A stretch of DNA of 64,000 nt from an uncultured Peptoniphilus sp. (GCF_943913915.1 NZ_CALUAA010000009.1:5041-69040), one strand, 5' to 3'; shown: positions 1 through 10,305, counted from the first letter of the stretch. Translations and numbers: made by a program. The notes: generated by a model from the letters alone, not told the origin.

Positions 1-1094
1 AGGCGATTGACCACGCTTTGGAGGTAATCGGAAGTCTTTTTACCCGGGCGAATACCGGGGATAAATCCACCGTTTTGTTGTAAGTTTTTGGAGTATTCCA
101 CGGTGTTGAATTGAATCGCCGTGTAGAAGAAGGTGAAGAAGACAATCAAGATGATCATAAAGATACTGTAGATGAAAATCCCAATATCACCTGCCGGCGT
201 AAACCATTTGGTCATGAATTTGGCCGCTTCGGAGTTCGGGCCTTGGAACATGACGATAATGGAAGGAATACTCATTATGGTTTGAGCGAAAATGATGGGC
301 ATAACGCCGCTCATTAATACTTTAATCGGAATATGGGTGCTTTGACCGCCATACATTTTACGTCCCACGACACGCTTTGCGTATTGAACGGGGATGCGCC
401 GTTGTCCTTCATTTAAGGCGACGACTAAAACGACAATGCCAATGGCGAGAACGGCGAACACGGCTACCCATGCCCACGATACTCTGCCAATGCTGGCCAG
501 GCGAATCGATGCCCAAATATCAGCGGGGAATCTAGCTACGATCCCTGCAAAGATGAGTAAAGAGATCCCGTTTCCTATTCCCTTTTCAGTAATAAGCTCG
601 CCGATCCAAATCAGGAAACTACTTCCTGCTACGACCGAGAGGATGATTACAAAATCTTGGAACAGATTGCTCGTGTTCACCGCTCTGCGATAAAAACCAT
701 AGGTATAACCGATGGCTTGAACCGCAGCGAGAGCCACTGCCAGATACCTTGTATACTTCGCAATTTTCTTACGTCCCGTTTCGCCTTCTTTACTGAGTGC
801 CTCCAAGCTCGGAATGGCAATGGTCAATAATTGTAAAACGATGGACGCCGTAATATAGGGATAAATGCTGGTAGCAAAGATGGAGAAGTGTCCGAAGTTA
901 CCACCGCTCATTAAATCCAGGAAGGAAAGTATACCACCTTCTTGTTGGCTGAAGATTTGTGCGATAGCCGCCCGGTCCATAAAGGGAACGGGAATGTGGC
1001 TACCGAAACGGAAAACGACCAACATGAGTAGGGTGAAGAGAAGCTTTTTACGAATTTCCGGGATCTTCCAAGCATCTCTAAAGGTTTGGATCAT
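1..1094 (-). CDS. secY: Protein translocase subunit SecY (C-terminus cut by window edge)
   Basis: SecY forms the membrane channel of the Sec translocon, which exports and inserts proteins. About 364 codons are visible of a protein usually near 425 residues. The reading frame runs open off the left edge, so the last transmembrane helices are missing. The N-terminus MIQTFRDAWKIPEIRKK and the stretch RFGSHIPVPFMD are typical of SecY, followed by several hydrophobic helices. The ATG directly follows the rplO TAG with no gap, and the GAGGTGA ribosome site lies inside the end of rplO, so translation is probably coupled. This is the standard position at the end of the spc operon. Confidence 0.96.
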   Translation of the reverse strand, partial: MIQTFRDAWKIPEIRKKLLFTLLMLVVFRFGSHIPVPFMDRAAIAQIFSQQEGGILSFLDLMSGGNFGHFSIFATSIYPYITASIVLQLLTIAIPSLEALSKEGETGRKKIAKYTRYLAVALAAVQAIGYTYGFYRRAVNTSNLFQDFVIILSVVAGSSFLIWIGELITEKGIGNGISLLIFAGIVARFPADIWASIRLASIGRVSWAWVAVFAVLAIGIVVLVVALNEGQRRIPVQYAKRVVGRKMYGGQSTHIPIKVLMSGVMPIIFAQTIMSIPSIIVMFQGPNSEAAKFMTKWFTPAGDIGIFIYSIFMIILIVFFTFFYTAIQFNTVEYSKNLQQNGGFIPGIRPGKKTSDYLQSVVNR

Positions 1095-1544
1095 CTAGAT
1101 CACCTCAACCTTTCCCCCTGCCGCTTCGATTTTTTCAGCTGCCGATTTCGTGAAGTGATCTGCTTTTACGTTAACGGAGACATTGATTTCACCGTTACCA
1201 AGCACACGTAAGCCGTCGATTGCGTCGGCACGCTTCACGATACCGCGATCTACGAGGGTATCTAAGGTAATATCTGATCCATTATCAAATTGGTTGAGAG
1301 CTTCAACATTCACAATAGCATATTGTTTCTTGAAAATATTTGTGAAGCCGCGTTTCGGAAGACGACGGAAAAGAGGCATTTGTCCACCTTCAAAGCCGGG
1401 ACGAACACCGCCGCCGCTACGAGCTTTTTGGCCTTTATGACCGCGACCGGCTGTCTTACCTGTGCCGGATGCAATACCGCGGCCGAGACGTTTCTTTGCC
1501 TTGACTCCTCCACCTTCATTAGGTCTTAAATCATGCAATTTCAT
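1095..1544 (-). CDS. rplO: 50S ribosomal protein L15
   Basis: L15 is a late-assembly protein of the large subunit. The start [11 protein letters not shown] and the glycine/arginine-rich N-terminal half ([19 protein letters not shown]) are diagnostic; the product is 149 residues, normal for the family. A GTG lies three codons upstream, but it falls inside the AAGGAGGTG ribosome site, so the ATG at 1544 is the better start. It sits between rpmD and secY in the usual spc order. Confidence 0.98.
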   Translation of the reverse strand: MKLHDLRPNEGGGVKAKKRLGRGIASGTGKTAGRGHKGQKARSGGGVRPGFEGGQMPLFRRLPKRGFTNIFKKQYAIVNVEALNQFDNGSDITLDTLVDRGIVKRADAIDGLRVLGNGEINVSVNVKADHFTKSAAEKIEAAGGKVEVI

Positions 1545-1557
1545 TACGTCCACCTCC

Positions 1558-1734
1558 TTAGTCGACGACTTCGACCATAAAGTCTACAGTGTGGATCATG
1601 CCGCGAATTTGAGGAGTATCCTCTTTTTCCACGACTTGACCGACCTTCTTCAGACCTAAGGCCTTAATCGTACGTTTGTGTTTTTCGATCTTTCCGATGG
1701 GACTTTTTTTGAGTTTAATTTTAATTGTACTCAT
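1558..1734 (-). CDS. rpmD: 50S ribosomal protein L30
   Basis: This is a 58-residue protein read from ATG 1734 to TAA 1558-1560. It begins [15 protein letters not shown] and contains [13 protein letters not shown] and the terminal VDFMVEVVD, the classic L30 pattern. L30 is a small bacterial large-subunit protein that is absent from some lineages. It lies between rpsE and rplO, its normal place. It is so short that a 60-residue cut-off would miss it. Confidence 0.97.
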   Translation of the reverse strand: MSTIKIKLKKSPIGKIEKHKRTIKALGLKKVGQVVEKEDTPQIRGMIHTVDFMVEVVD

Positions 1735-1744
1735 TTCAATCCCC

Positions 1745-2257
1745 CTATCCTAAAATCTCATCTACGCTTTTGCCGCGTAGTTTTGCAACGCTCTCAGCCG
1801 TCTTAAGACCGGTTAAGCCTTCCATAGTAGCGTTAACGGTATTTCTCGGGTTGGGAGAGCCGATGCTGTGAGTGTAAATATCTTTAATACCTGCAAGTTC
1901 GCACACGGCACGTACGCTACCGCCGGCGATTACACCGGTACCGGGACGAGCCGGTTTTAAGAATACGCGACCGGCGCCGAAGACGCCGACAGTTTGGTGC
2001 GGAATGGTATTTCCTACAAGTTTGATGTCGACCATGTTTTTCTTAGCCGCTTGAATACCCTTGCGAATAGCTTCGGGAACTTCAAGAGCTTTACCGGTGC
2101 CGACACCGACTCTGCCGTTTCTATCGCCTACGACGACGAGGGCAGAGAATCGCATATTACGACCGCCCTTAACGGTCTTTGCAACACGGTTGATAGCTAC
2201 TACTCTTTCTTCGAGTTCCGTGTCTCTATCTCTGGTATTGTTCTTGTTACGGTTCAA
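1745..2257 (-). CDS. rpsE: 30S ribosomal protein S5
   Basis: S5 sits near the mRNA entry channel and affects decoding accuracy. The 170-residue product has the double-stranded RNA-binding region ([17 protein letters not shown]) followed by the C-terminal S5 domain with [16 protein letters not shown]. The start codon is TTG at 2257, preceded by AAGGAGGGAAAGT. It lies between rplR and rpmD with short gaps, consistent with one spc transcript. Confidence 0.98.
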   Translation of the reverse strand: MNRNKNNTRDRDTELEERVVAINRVAKTVKGGRNMRFSALVVVGDRNGRVGVGTGKALEVPEAIRKGIQAAKKNMVDIKLVGNTIPHQTVGVFGAGRVFLKPARPGTGVIAGGSVRAVCELAGIKDIYTHSIGSPNPRNTVNATMEGLTGLKTAESVAKLRGKSVDEILG

Positions 2258-2268
2258 ACTTTCCCTCC

Positions 2269-2631
2269 TTAGAACTTCAGTCCCGCTTCGCGAGCCGCTT
2301 CAGCAAGTGCTGCTACACGGCCGTGGTATACATAGCCTGCGCGGTCGAAAACGACCTCTTCGATGCCGTTTGCTTTAGCCTTTTCACCGATAGCTTTACC
2401 GATGGCTTTAGCCGCTTCGACATTCTTTGTGCTTTCTAGACCTAAGGACTTGTCCAAGGTCGATGCACTGGCCAGTGTCTTACCGTTTACATCGTCGATA
2501 AGTTGTGCGTATAAGTGGTGCGCACTACGGTAAATGGCAAGACGAGGTTTGGATTCGGTTCCGTTAATCTTCTGTCTGACGCGAGTTTGTCTCGCTTTAC
2601 GATTGCCTTGGCGATCAATTTTCTTAAACAA
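2269..2631 (-). CDS. rplR: 50S ribosomal protein L18
   Basis: L18 binds 5S rRNA together with L5. The 120-residue product shows the typical RRxRxR-like basic start ([15 protein letters not shown]), [18 protein letters not shown] and the C-terminal [20 protein letters not shown]. The start is TTG at 2631 behind AAAGGAGTGGAG. It sits 11 bp upstream of rpsE in the usual order. Confidence 0.98.
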   Translation of the reverse strand: MFKKIDRQGNRKARQTRVRQKINGTESKPRLAIYRSAHHLYAQLIDDVNGKTLASASTLDKSLGLESTKNVEAAKAIGKAIGEKAKANGIEEVVFDRAGYVYHGRVAALAEAAREAGLKF

Positions 2632-2648
2632 AACACTCCACTCCTTTC

Positions 2649-3185
2649 TTACTTACCGGTCTTACCGACTTTTCTGCGAACGTGTTCGCCGACGTAGCGA
2701 ATACCCTTGCCTTTGTAGGGCTCGGGGGAACGGAAGCTGCGGATCTTTGCAGCATAGGCGCCGACTTTTTGTTTGTCGATACCTTTAACCGTAATTTCTG
2801 TATTGCTGGGAACTTCGACTTCGATTCCCTCGGGATCTTCAAGTTCGATGGGGTGAGAGTGACCAAGGTTCAGATTTAATTTCTTACCTTGTTTTTGTGC
2901 ACGGTAACCCGTTCCGATAATTTCAAGTTTCTTTTCGTAGCCGTTGACTACGCCTTCGATATTGTTGGCGATCAAGGTACGGTAGAGTCCGTGAAGCGCG
3001 CGAATGTCTTTGTTGTCATTGGGGCGTGTCACGATGACTTGATTATCTTCAACAGCAACGTCGATTCTGGGATCGAGTTCAGTTTGAAGGCTTCCCTTCG
3101 GTCCCTTTACTTCTACAACATTGCCGTTAAGTTTAACTTCTACGCCGGAAGGGATATCGATTGGATTTTTTCCTATTCTGGACAT
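2649..3185 (-). CDS. rplF: 50S ribosomal protein L6
   Basis: L6 lies near the factor-binding centre of the large subunit. The 178-residue product opens [17 protein letters not shown] and contains the two tandem L6 repeats, ending with the conserved [18 protein letters not shown]. The ATG has an AAGGAGCG-type ribosome site. It is 15 bp downstream of rpsH. Confidence 0.98.
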   Translation of the reverse strand: MSRIGKNPIDIPSGVEVKLNGNVVEVKGPKGSLQTELDPRIDVAVEDNQVIVTRPNDNKDIRALHGLYRTLIANNIEGVVNGYEKKLEIIGTGYRAQKQGKKLNLNLGHSHPIELEDPEGIEVEVPSNTEITVKGIDKQKVGAYAAKIRSFRSPEPYKGKGIRYVGEHVRRKVGKTGK

Positions 3186-3200
3186 CTTAACGCTCCTTCC

Positions 3201-3596
3201 TTACCAAACGTAGCAGAGAACTTCTCCGCCAACTTGCTCTTTACGTGCTTCGCGGTCGGTCATAATTCCCTTAGAAGTAGAAATTACAGCGACACCGAGG
3301 CCACCAAGAACTCTGGGAATTTCCGTGCTCTTCGCATAAACACGAAGGCCGGGTTTCGAAATACGTTTAATACCGCTGATTACTTTTTCATCATTGTTGC
3401 CGTATTTAAGTTCTACATTAATTTTGCCTTGAGGTCCTTCTTCAAGTACATCATAGCTCTTAATATAGCCTTCCTCGAGAAGGATACGGGCGATTTCCGC
3501 CTTAATATTGGAAGCGGGAATCTCAACAGATTTGTGTCTTGCATCGTTGCCGTTGCGGATTCTGCTCAGCATATCTGCAATAGGGTCTGTCATCAT
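3201..3596 (-). CDS. rpsH: 30S ribosomal protein S8
   Basis: S8 organises the central domain of 16S rRNA. In E. coli it also represses the spc operon; whether it does so here is not shown. The product is 131 residues and ends with the family signature [23 protein letters not shown]. An in-frame TTG two codons upstream is only 2 bp from the GGAGG, so the ATG at 3596, about 8 bp from it, is preferred. It lies between rpsZ and rplF. Confidence 0.97.
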   Translation of the reverse strand: MMTDPIADMLSRIRNGNDARHKSVEIPASNIKAEIARILLEEGYIKSYDVLEEGPQGKINVELKYGNNDEKVISGIKRISKPGLRVYAKSTEIPRVLGGLGVAVISTSKGIMTDREARKEQVGGEVLCYVW

Positions 3597-3621
3597 AGTC
3601 AATTCCTCCTTTCGGTTAGCC

Positions 3622-3807
3622 TTACCAGCTTGCCTTTCTTACACCGGGGATTTGACCGGCGTAAGCTAGTTTACGGAAACAAACTCTGCAAATGCCGTAC
3701 TTTTGAAGCACTGCGTGAGGGCGTCCGCAAATACTACATCTGGTGTAGTTTCTGGAGCTGTATTTGTTTTTACGTTTTTGTTTTGCGACCATGGATTTCT
3801 TTGCCAC
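3622..3807 (-). CDS. rpsZ: 30S ribosomal protein S14, zinc-binding type Z
   Basis: This is the short 61-residue form of S14, which assembles in the head of the small subunit. Two CxxC pairs (CSICGRP and CRVCFRK) form the zinc ribbon, so this is the C+ type and not the longer zinc-free type. Bacillus carries the short form in the same spc position. It is packed 3 bp from the rplE stop. Confidence 0.98.
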   Translation of the reverse strand: MAKKSMVAKQKRKNKYSSRNYTRCSICGRPHAVLQKYGICRVCFRKLAYAGQIPGVRKASW

Positions 3808-3810
3808 AGT

Positions 3811-4362
3811 TTAACCCTCCTTCTTTGCAAAAGGCATGCCCATCTTCGCGAGGAAAGACTTCGCCTCTTCATCAGTTTCGGCAGTCGTTACGATGGTAAT
3901 ATCCATGCCGCGTAACGTGTCGATCTTGTCATATTCAATTTCAGGGAAAATCAGTTGTTCCTTAAGACCGAGTGCGTAGTTGCCTCTGCCGTCAAAAGCA
4001 GTGCTTTTAACGCCGCGGAAGTCGCGAACACGGGGAAGTGCGACATTCATCAGTTTATCTAAAAAGTCGTACATTCTTTCGCCGCGAAGCGTGACTTTAC
4101 AACCGATATTGGAACCTTCACGTAATTTAAAGTTCGCAATAGATTTGCGTGCCTTTGTTACGATGGGTTTTTGACCGGAAATCAAAGTTAAATCATTGAT
4201 AGCACTTTCAAGCGCCTTCGGATTATCCTTTGCTTCTCCAAGTCCTATATTAATTACTACTTTTTCAAGACGGGGAATTTGCATGACATTTTCATACTTA
4301 AACTCGTCCATTAAAGCAGGTGCGACTTCGTTCGTGATTTTTTCGTATAATCTCGATGTCAT
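3811..4362 (-). CDS. rplE: 50S ribosomal protein L5
   Basis: L5 binds 5S rRNA and contacts the P-site tRNA. The product has about 183 residues, starts MTSRLYEKI and carries [35 protein letters not shown] and [20 protein letters not shown] one codon upstream is too close to the GGAGG, so ATG 4362 with 6-bp spacing is chosen. It lies between rplX and rpsZ. Confidence 0.97.
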   Translation of the reverse strand: MTSRLYEKITNEVAPALMDEFKYENVMQIPRLEKVVINIGLGEAKDNPKALESAINDLTLISGQKPIVTKARKSIANFKLREGSNIGCKVTLRGERMYDFLDKLMNVALPRVRDFRGVKSTAFDGRGNYALGLKEQLIFPEIEYDKIDTLRGMDITIVTTAETDEEAKSFLAKMGMPFAKKEG

Positions 4363-4373
4363 CACAGGCCTCC

Positions 4374-4688
4374 TTATTTATCAGAAATGGTAGCACCGCT
4401 AGACTTGATGACACGTACCTTTTTACCGTTTTCAAAAGTATAACCGATGCGGCTTCTCTTGTTGGTTTTGGTGTCATAGTACATGACATTGGATACGTGA
4501 ATCGGAGCTTCAGCTTTGGTGATGCCTCCGGGGTTTTGCGGTCCTCTCGGTTTCTCATGTTTGGTCACGATGTTCACACCTTCAACTACTACGCGATCTT
4601 GCTTCGGTAGGGTGCGAACAACCTTGCCCTTTTTACCTTTGTCCTTGCCGGAAATGACTTCGACGGTATCTCCTTTTTTGATGCGCAT
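4374..4688 (-). CDS. rplX: 50S ribosomal protein L24
   Basis: L24 is an assembly initiator for the large subunit. The 104-residue product contains the KOW motif region ([20 protein letters not shown]) and the conserved [23 protein letters not shown] 4688 follows a strong AAGGAGGTGGCATAG. It lies between rplN and rplE. Confidence 0.98.
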   Translation of the reverse strand: MRIKKGDTVEVISGKDKGKKGKVVRTLPKQDRVVVEGVNIVTKHEKPRGPQNPGGITKAEAPIHVSNVMYYDTKTNKRSRIGYTFENGKKVRVIKSSGATISDK

Positions 4689-4702
4689 TCTATGCCACCT
4701 CC

Positions 4703-5071
4703 TTAAAGAACTTCCGGAGCGAGGGAGATAATTCGCATGAAGTTCTCGCCTCTGAGCTCTCTGGTTACGGGCCCGAAAATACGGGTGCCTTGGGGATTCT
4801 TATCGTCTTTAATAACAACGGCAGCGTTATCGTCAAATTTGATATAGGTTCCGTCGGGACGACGAATGCCTTTTTTCGAACGTACGATAACCGCTTTTAC
4901 GACGGCGCCTTTTTTAACAACGCCACCGGGTGTTGCGTGTTTGACAGAGCAAACAACAATGTCGCCGATGTTGGCATAGCGGCGATTGGTTCCGCCGAGA
5001 ACTTTAATGACACCAAGTTCTCTTGCGCCGGAGTTATCGGCAACTTTTAATCTACTTTCTTGTTGAATCAT
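4703..5071 (-). CDS. rplN: 50S ribosomal protein L14
   Basis: L14 sits at the subunit interface. The 122-residue product starts [19 protein letters not shown] and includes the signature [20 protein letters not shown] and the end [12 protein letters not shown]. The length equals the bacterial norm. It lies 13 bp downstream of rpsQ and 14 bp upstream of rplX. Confidence 0.99.
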   Translation of the reverse strand: MIQQESRLKVADNSGARELGVIKVLGGTNRRYANIGDIVVCSVKHATPGGVVKKGAVVKAVIVRSKKGIRRPDGTYIKFDDNAAVVIKDDKNPQGTRIFGPVTRELRGENFMRIISLAPEVL

Positions 5072-5084
5072 TCCGAGAACCTCC

Positions 5085-5339
5085 TTACTTCGCTTTTTCT
5101 ACGATGTTGACGAGGCGGAATCTCTTATCCTTGGAAAGGGGGCGGGTTTCCATTGCGCGAACGGTATCGCCGATACCCGCTTCGTTATTCTCGTCGTGCA
5201 CCTTATATTTAGTGGTGTTTTTAAATCTCTTCTTGTAGATCGGGTGAGTCTTGAAGGTCTCTACGGCTACGACAATCGTTTTGTCCATGGCATCGCTTAC
5301 GACCTTACCGGAGATCACTTTACGTTGATTTCTTTCCAT
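5085..5339 (-). CDS. rpsQ: 30S ribosomal protein S17
   Basis: S17 is a primary binder of 16S rRNA. The 84-residue product starts [20 protein letters not shown] and carries the S17 signature [20 protein letters not shown]. It is 3 bp downstream of rpmC and shares its transcript. Confidence 0.98.
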   Translation of the reverse strand: MERNQRKVISGKVVSDAMDKTIVVAVETFKTHPIYKKRFKNTTKYKVHDENNEAGIGDTVRAMETRPLSKDKRFRLVNIVEKAK

Positions 5340-5342
5340 AAG

Positions 5343-5549
5343 TTACGCCTCCTTTTCCATGTTGAGCTCACGCTCTTTTTGGATGGTTTTAACGCGTGCG
5401 ATATCTTTTTTCACACTTTTGATGGTGGACGGGTTGTCTAATTGTCCAGTAGCCAGTTGAAAGCGAAGGTTGAAAAGTTCGTTCTTCAACTCGGACACCT
5501 TTTTATTCAGTTCGTCACCGGATAAATTGCGGATGTCTTTAATTTTCAT
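5343..5549 (-). CDS. rpmC: 50S ribosomal protein L29
   Basis: L29 is a two-helix protein near the exit tunnel. The 68-residue form starting [17 protein letters not shown] is the normal size. A GTG five codons upstream is open, but family length favours ATG 5549. The start overlaps the end of rplP by 11 bp, so translation is probably coupled. The motif [14 protein letters not shown] is conserved in the family. Confidence 0.97.
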   Translation of the reverse strand: MKIKDIRNLSGDELNKKVSELKNELFNLRFQLATGQLDNPSTIKSVKKDIARVKTIQKERELNMEKEA

Positions 5550-5976
5550 TCGAATCGCCCTCACTTTCTTCGTTTCTGGCGATGAAGCGGGTCTTGATCG
5601 GCAATTTCATCGCTGCAAGACGCATTGCTTCTCTGGCGACTTCTTCATCGACGCCACCGAGTTCGAATAATACACGACCCGGTTTTACTACAGCTACCCA
5701 GTATTCCGGAGAACCTTTACCGGAACCCATACGGGTTTCAGCTGGCTTTTCGGTTACCGGCTTATCGGGGAATACTTTAATCCAGATATTACCGCCACGG
5801 CGAATGTAACGTGTCATAGCACGACGAGCGGCCTCGATTTGATTGGAAGTGATCCAGGTCGGTTCCAATGCTTGGATGCCGTAATCACCGTAGGTCAAAG
5901 TGTTGCCTCTGTGAGCGACACCCTTCATTCTCCCGCGATGTTGTCTCCGATATTTTACTCTTTTCGGCATTAACAT
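5539..5976 (-). CDS. rplP: 50S ribosomal protein L16
   Basis: L16 helps shape the A site near the peptidyl-transferase centre. The 145-residue product opens [19 protein letters not shown], which is diagnostic, and contains [20 protein letters not shown] and [19 protein letters not shown]. It lies between rpsC and rpmC in the standard order. Confidence 0.99.
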   Translation of the reverse strand: MLMPKRVKYRRQHRGRMKGVAHRGNTLTYGDYGIQALEPTWITSNQIEAARRAMTRYIRRGGNIWIKVFPDKPVTEKPAETRMGSGKGSPEYWVAVVKPGRVLFELGGVDEEVAREAMRLAAMKLPIKTRFIARNEESEGDSNEN

Positions 5977-5993
5977 AGTGCTGTCCTCCTCAC

Positions 5994-6731
5994 TTACCGT
6001 CTGTCTTGGCCTTGGCCTTGAGCGTTACGGTTTCCTCCGCGGCGTCTGTTGTCAGAGCCACGACGTTTTCTGTCTCTGCGGTTTCTGCGACCTTGGGGTG
6101 CTTCGGGAAGGACTTCGCCCTTGTAGAGCCAAACCTTAACGCCGATCTTACCATAGGTTGTGTCAGCTTCTGCAAAACCGTAGTCGATATCTGCACGTAG
6201 GGTTTGAAGGGGGATCGTACCTTCACTGTAGCCTTCACGACGGGCCATATCGGCACCGCCTAAACGGCCTGAACATTGAGTACGGATACCCTTTACGCCT
6301 AAGCGCATAACACGTTGGATGGTTTGTTTCATCGCACGACGGAACGCAATACGGCGTTCGAGTTGAGCGGCGATGTTTTCTGCAATAAGAGTCGCATCCA
6401 AATCAGGGTTTTTGATTTCATCGACATTAACGACGACACTTTTACCGGTCATTTTTTCAAGCTTTGCACGAAGTTCTTCAACACCTGCGCCGCCACGGCC
6501 GATAACCATACCGGGTTTAGCAGTGGAAATCGAAACTTTTACCTTGTTGGCAGCACGTTCGATTTCAATGCGGGAAATACCGGCTTGGTATAAGTTCTTC
6601 TTAATATATTTGCGAATATTGTTGTCTTCAACGAGGAGATCAGCAAAGTCTTTTTTGTCGGCATACCATTTGGAATCCCAATCTTTAATGATCCCTACAC
6701 GAAGACCGTGCGGATTTACTTTTTGACCCAT
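5994..6731 (-). CDS. rpsC: 30S ribosomal protein S3
   Basis: S3 lines the mRNA entry channel. The product from ATG 6731 is 245 residues, starts [14 protein letters not shown] and has the KH-domain [15 protein letters not shown] motif. Fourteen open codons upstream are ignored because the conserved MGQKVNP start follows AAAGGAGGAGA. The C-terminus carries a long arginine-, glycine- and asparagine-rich basic tail (roughly the last 30 residues), somewhat more extended than in E. coli. Confidence 0.98.
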   Translation of the reverse strand: MGQKVNPHGLRVGIIKDWDSKWYADKKDFADLLVEDNNIRKYIKKNLYQAGISRIEIERAANKVKVSISTAKPGMVIGRGGAGVEELRAKLEKMTGKSVVVNVDEIKNPDLDATLIAENIAAQLERRIAFRRAMKQTIQRVMRLGVKGIRTQCSGRLGGADMARREGYSEGTIPLQTLRADIDYGFAEADTTYGKIGVKVWLYKGEVLPEAPQGRRNRRDRKRRGSDNRRRGGNRNAQGQGQDRR

Positions 6732-6744
6732 TCTTCTCCTCCTT

Positions 6745-7080
6745 TTATTCTCTTTCCGAAACGACCACGCCAATATGGCTGGAGCGTTTCAAAATCGGAT
6801 ACGCCATACCCTTAGCTTTGGGGCGATAGCGTTTCATCGTCGGACCGTCGTTTGCATAAGCTTCCTTAACGATAAGATCGGCACGATCTAAATTAAGATT
6901 GTTTTCAGCATTGGCGACGGCGGAGTGAAGAACTTTGTATAGTTCACGCGCACCGCGCTTGGGTGTAAACTTCAGTAATGCTAAGGCTTCATCGACTTGC
7001 TTGCCGCGAATTTCCTCGCAGATGAAGTTCACCTTCAAAGGAGAAATGCGCACGTATTTTGCAATTGCTCTTGCTTCCAT
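6745..7080 (-). CDS. rplV: 50S ribosomal protein L22
   Basis: L22 lines the peptide exit tunnel. The 111-residue product starts [18 protein letters not shown] and includes the tunnel-loop region ([18 protein letters not shown]) and [10 protein letters not shown]. It is 13 bp from the rpsS stop and 13 bp from the rpsC start. Confidence 0.98.
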   Translation of the reverse strand: MEARAIAKYVRISPLKVNFICEEIRGKQVDEALALLKFTPKRGARELYKVLHSAVANAENNLNLDRADLIVKEAYANDGPTMKRYRPKAKGMAYPILKRSSHIGVVVSERE

Positions 7081-7093
7081 TCGTTACTCCTCC

Positions 7094-7372
7094 TTACATT
7101 CTCGTGGTTTTTTCGCCACCGCCGTGACCGCGGTAGGTTCTGGTCATAACAAACTCGCCGAGTTTGTGGCCGACCATATCTTCAGTGATGTATACCGGTA
7201 CATGTTTTCTACCGTCGTGAACTGCAATGGTATGGGATACCATTTCAGGGAAGATCGTCGAACGACGAGACCACGTTTTAATCACTTCTTGTTTGTTAGC
7301 TTCGTTGAGGGCATCTACTTTTTTAAGCAAATGTTCATCTGCAAAAGGGCCCTTCTTAATGGATCTGGACAT
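7094..7372 (-). CDS. rpsS: 30S ribosomal protein S19
   Basis: S19 is in the head of the small subunit near the decoding region. The 92-residue product starts [19 protein letters not shown] and contains [19 protein letters not shown] and the end [13 protein letters not shown]. This is the typical size and order, between rplB and rplV. Confidence 0.99.
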   Translation of the reverse strand: MSRSIKKGPFADEHLLKKVDALNEANKQEVIKTWSRRSTIFPEMVSHTIAVHDGRKHVPVYITEDMVGHKLGEFVMTRTYRGHGGGEKTTRM

Positions 7373-7387
7373 TAACTTCCTCCTCCC

Positions 7388-8218
7388 TTATTTCGTTCTG
7401 CGACGAACGATGTAACGATCGCTCTTCTTATTCTTCTTGCGAGTCTTCAAGCCTAGAGTTTTCTTGCCCCAAGGCGTCATCGGCGAGGGACGTCCGATCG
7501 GTGTACGACCTTCACCACCACCGTGGGGGTGATCGACGGGGTTCATTGCGGAACCACGTACGTGCGGACGGAAACCTAAGTGACGTTTCTTACCGGCCTT
7601 ACCGAGGTTGACAAGTTCGTGGGCCGTGTTACCAACACCGCCTACCGTTGCGCGGCATTCGATGCTGACACGTCTGTATTCACCGGAGGGGAGACGTAAT
7701 TGCGCCATTTTGCCTTCCTTAGCGGAAAGTTGAGCGCTGGTACCTGCAGAACGTGCAAGTTGGCCACCCTTACCCGGTGTCATTTCGATATTGTGAATGG
7801 TGGTACCGACGGGGATAGCACGTAGGGGAAGTGCGTTACCGATTTTAATATCGGCATCTTCGCCACTTTCTACTTTGTCGCCGACTTTAAGGCCCTTCGG
7901 AGCTAAGATGTAGCGTTTTTCACCATCCGCATAGTTTAACAATGCGATGTAAGCGGTACGGTTCGGATCGTATTCGATTTCAGCAACTCTTGCAGGTACG
8001 CCGTCTTTAAGACGTTTGAAGTCGATGATTCTGTACTTTTTAGCTGCGCCACCGCCGCGATGACGGCTGGTGATGCGGCCGTGGGCGTTACGACCTGCGG
8101 ATTTATTTAAACTTACGACCAGGCTTTTTTCCGGTCTGTTTCTCGTAATTTCTTCAAAACTGGCGACGGTCATGCCGCGGCGACCGTTCGTCGTCGGTTT
8201 ATATCTTTTGATCTCCAT
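7388..8218 (-). CDS. rplB: 50S ribosomal protein L2
   Basis: L2 is a core protein needed for subunit association and peptidyl transfer. The 276-residue product contains [19 protein letters not shown], the signature [20 protein letters not shown] and the C-terminal [11 protein letters not shown]. It is 15 bp upstream of rpsS and follows rplW. Confidence 0.99.
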   Translation of the reverse strand: MEIKRYKPTTNGRRGMTVASFEEITRNRPEKSLVVSLNKSAGRNAHGRITSRHRGGGAAKKYRIIDFKRLKDGVPARVAEIEYDPNRTAYIALLNYADGEKRYILAPKGLKVGDKVESGEDADIKIGNALPLRAIPVGTTIHNIEMTPGKGGQLARSAGTSAQLSAKEGKMAQLRLPSGEYRRVSIECRATVGGVGNTAHELVNLGKAGKKRHLGFRPHVRGSAMNPVDHPHGGGEGRTPIGRPSPMTPWGKKTLGLKTRKKNKKSDRYIVRRRTK

Positions 8219-8236
8219 GAATTTCCCTCCTTAGGC

Positions 8237-8527
8237 TTATTGCATGCTGTCGAAGAATTCAATCGGTTCGGAACCGGGAGCCAGGGTCACGATAGCCTTT
8301 TTCCAGTCGGGACGTTTGCCGAAGTTCATGCCTTGACGTTTAACCTTGCCGGTCATGTTCATCGTGTTGACCTTTGCAACTTTTACAGAGAAGATCTCTT
8401 CGATGGCTTTTTTGATTTCCGATTTATTGCTCTTCTTCGCCACTTCAAAGGTGTACTTGTCTTCTTCCATGTCTGCCATCGTCTTTTCAGTGATGATCGG
8501 GCGAATGATGATGTCAAAGTTTTTCAT
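8237..8527 (-). CDS. rplW: 50S ribosomal protein L23
   Basis: L23 surrounds the tunnel exit and is the docking point for trigger factor and SRP. The 96-residue product has DIIIRPIITEKT near the start and VKAKVNT-like and PDWKKAIVTL segments typical of the family. Its ATG shares one base with the rplD stop (TAATG), which suggests coupled translation. Confidence 0.97.
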   Translation of the reverse strand: MKNFDIIIRPIITEKTMADMEEDKYTFEVAKKSNKSEIKKAIEEIFSVKVAKVNTMNMTGKVKRQGMNFGKRPDWKKAIVTLAPGSEPIEFFDSMQ

Positions 8528-9153
8528 TAGTTATACACCTCCACAAGTTTGTCCAGTGCATCCTTTGTAAGGATCAGGGAGTCGTATTTCAAAATGTCGT
8601 ATACATTTAAGGTGCCGACGCTTAAAACTTTTACATTCTTAAGGTTTCTGGCACTCAATACTAAGTTCTTATCGCTTTCGTCTGCGGTAACAAAGAGTGC
8701 TTTTTCCTTAGCGCCCATTGCGTTTAAGTGTTTTGCAAATGCGCTTGTCTTCGGAGCGTCTAAAGCAAACTTATCAACGACGATTAATTCTTCCTCTTGA
8801 ACCTTGGAGGTTAAGACGGATTTCATCGCTAAGCGACGAACTTTCTTCGGAGTGGTGTAGCGATAGCTTCTCGGCTTAGCCGCAAAGACGATACCGCCGC
8901 CACGCCATTGGGGAGAACGGATGGAACCTTGTCTTGCACGACCGGTACCTTTTTGTCTCCAGGGTTTTCTTCCGCCACCGCGAACCTCTGCGCGAGTTTT
9001 AGCGGACTGTGTGCCTTGTCGTCTGTTAGCTAAGATGTTCTTAACTACCAAGTAGACGACGTGTTCGTTGATTTCTACATTGAAAATATCGTCTGCAAGC
9101 TCGATCGTATCGGCCGACTTACCTTCGATATCTACCATTTGGAACTTCGTCAT
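8527..9153 (-). CDS. rplD: 50S ribosomal protein L4
   Basis: L4 extends a loop into the exit tunnel. In gammaproteobacteria it represses the S10 operon through the leader RNA; here this is only a possibility. The 208-residue product contains the tunnel-loop region [25 protein letters not shown] sequence at about residues 53-75 and [20 protein letters not shown]. It lies between rplC and rplW. Confidence 0.98.
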   Translation of the reverse strand: MTKFQMVDIEGKSADTIELADDIFNVEINEHVVYLVVKNILANRRQGTQSAKTRAEVRGGGRKPWRQKGTGRARQGSIRSPQWRGGGIVFAAKPRSYRYTTPKKVRRLAMKSVLTSKVQEEELIVVDKFALDAPKTSAFAKHLNAMGAKEKALFVTADESDKNLVLSARNLKNVKVLSVGTLNVYDILKYDSLILTKDALDKLVEVYN

Positions 9154-9173
9154 AACTCTTGTCCTCCTCTCGC

Positions 9174-9806
9174 TTATTTACTGTTCTTCACAGTGGCACG
9201 GACGCGAACGAGTCCGTTCTTCGGTCCGGGAACGGCGCCTTTTACTAAAAGGAAATTATTTTCTGCATCGACGCGGACGATCTCGAGGTTTTGAACGGTT
9301 ACACGTTCATTACCCATGCGACCCATCATGCGGTGGCCCTTCCATACGCGACCGGGGAAGGATGCAGCACCCATACCACCGGGCATTCTGTGGAACTTGG
9401 AACCGTGAGTTTCACGACCGCGACCGAAGTTGTGGCGTTTAATAATGCCTGCAGTTCCTTTACCTTTGCTGGTGCCGGTTACATCGACCTTGTCGCCCGC
9501 TTCGAATACGTCGACTTTGATCTCGTCGCCGACATTGTAATCTTCGCCGTCAGCTAAGGGGAATTCCCGAAGGACTTTCTTGTAAGCCACACCTGCTTTG
9601 TCGTAGTGGCCTTTTAAAGGTTTGTTGACGCGCTTTTCTTTTACGGCGCCGGTCGCTACTTGAATCGCATCGTATCCGTCGATTTCAACGGTTTTGCGTT
9701 GAACGACGACTTGCGGTTCTACAGCGATGACCGTAACGGGAACTTGGGTTCCTTCTTCGGTAAAGATTTGGGTCATGCCGACCTTTTTACCTAATGCATA
9801 TTTCAT
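9174..9806 (-). CDS. rplC: 50S ribosomal protein L3
   Basis: L3 reaches into the peptidyl-transferase centre. The 210-residue product starts [19 protein letters not shown] and includes [20 protein letters not shown] and the signature [20 protein letters not shown]. The 50-bp gap to rpsJ contains a small hairpin (9827-9841: 6-bp stem, 3-base loop) of unknown relevance. Confidence 0.99.
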   Translation of the reverse strand: MKYALGKKVGMTQIFTEEGTQVPVTVIAVEPQVVVQRKTVEIDGYDAIQVATGAVKEKRVNKPLKGHYDKAGVAYKKVLREFPLADGEDYNVGDEIKVDVFEAGDKVDVTGTSKGKGTAGIIKRHNFGRGRETHGSKFHRMPGGMGAASFPGRVWKGHRMMGRMGNERVTVQNLEIVRVDAENNFLLVKGAVPGPKNGLVRVRATVKNSK

Positions 9807-9856
9807 AAAATACCTCCATTACAGCGGATTGCTCAGCAATCATATAGTCCGACAGC

Positions 9857-10174
9857 TTACAGTTTTATCTCGATATCTACGCCTGCGGGCAGATTGAGTT
9901 TCATTAAAGAATCCACCGTCTTTTGGTTCGGGTTCATGATGTCGATAAGACGCTTATGCGTTCTTTGTTCGAATTGTTCCCGGCTGTCCTTATGTTTGTG
10001 TACGGAACGAAGAATGGTGATGATTTCTTTTTCCGTGGGAAGGGGTACCGGACCCGACACGTCAGCGCCGCTGGCTTTTGTCGCTTCGACAATTCTTTGA
10101 GCGGAGCTGTCTAAGAGCTCGTGGTCATAAGCTTTCAAACGAATTCTGATTTTTTGTTTTACATTTGCAGACAT
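9857..10174 (-). CDS. rpsJ: 30S ribosomal protein S10 (NusE)
   Basis: S10 is a small-subunit head protein that also acts as NusE in transcription antitermination. The 105-residue product contains [19 protein letters not shown] and [18 protein letters not shown], both typical. ATG 10174 follows an AGGAGG site. It is the first gene of the S10-spc operon and is preceded by a leader of about 220 bases and a strong promoter, listed separately. Confidence 0.99.
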   Translation of the reverse strand: MSANVKQKIRIRLKAYDHELLDSSAQRIVEATKASGADVSGPVPLPTEKEIITILRSVHKHKDSREQFEQRTHKRLIDIMNPNQKTVDSLMKLNLPAGVDIEIKL

Positions 10175-10205
10175 TAAGTCCCTCCTATTGCATTTTCCTC
10201 AAATT

Positions 10206-10305
10206 AAGGGAAAGAACGCCGATCAACCGATCCGGGTGTTTTCTGCACCCCATAAAAAATATGGGCGTTCCGTCGCCCAATTCCAGATTGGACATTACTA
10301 AACAA
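10206..10305 (-). promoter_or_regulatory. Foldable leader RNA of the S10 operon (candidate autoregulatory element)
   Basis: On the minus-strand transcript a 7-bp closing helix (10214-10220 with 10264-10270) encloses three hairpins. These are 10221-10232 (4 bp), 10234-10250 (5 bp with a 7-base loop) and 10251-10263 (4 bp). Together they form a compact four-way junction. An outer 7-bp helix pairs 10206-10212 with 10299-10305. The element ends about 30 bases before the rpsJ ATG, downstream of the predicted promoter. The base pairing is read directly; a regulatory role is inference, and I do not recognise it as a named RNA family. Confidence 0.5.

Noticed and set aside
2889..3899. A 336-codon plus-strand open frame across rplF, rpsH and rpsZ
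   Set aside because: It is antisense to three certain ribosomal protein genes, has no family resemblance, and its codons mirror the real genes.
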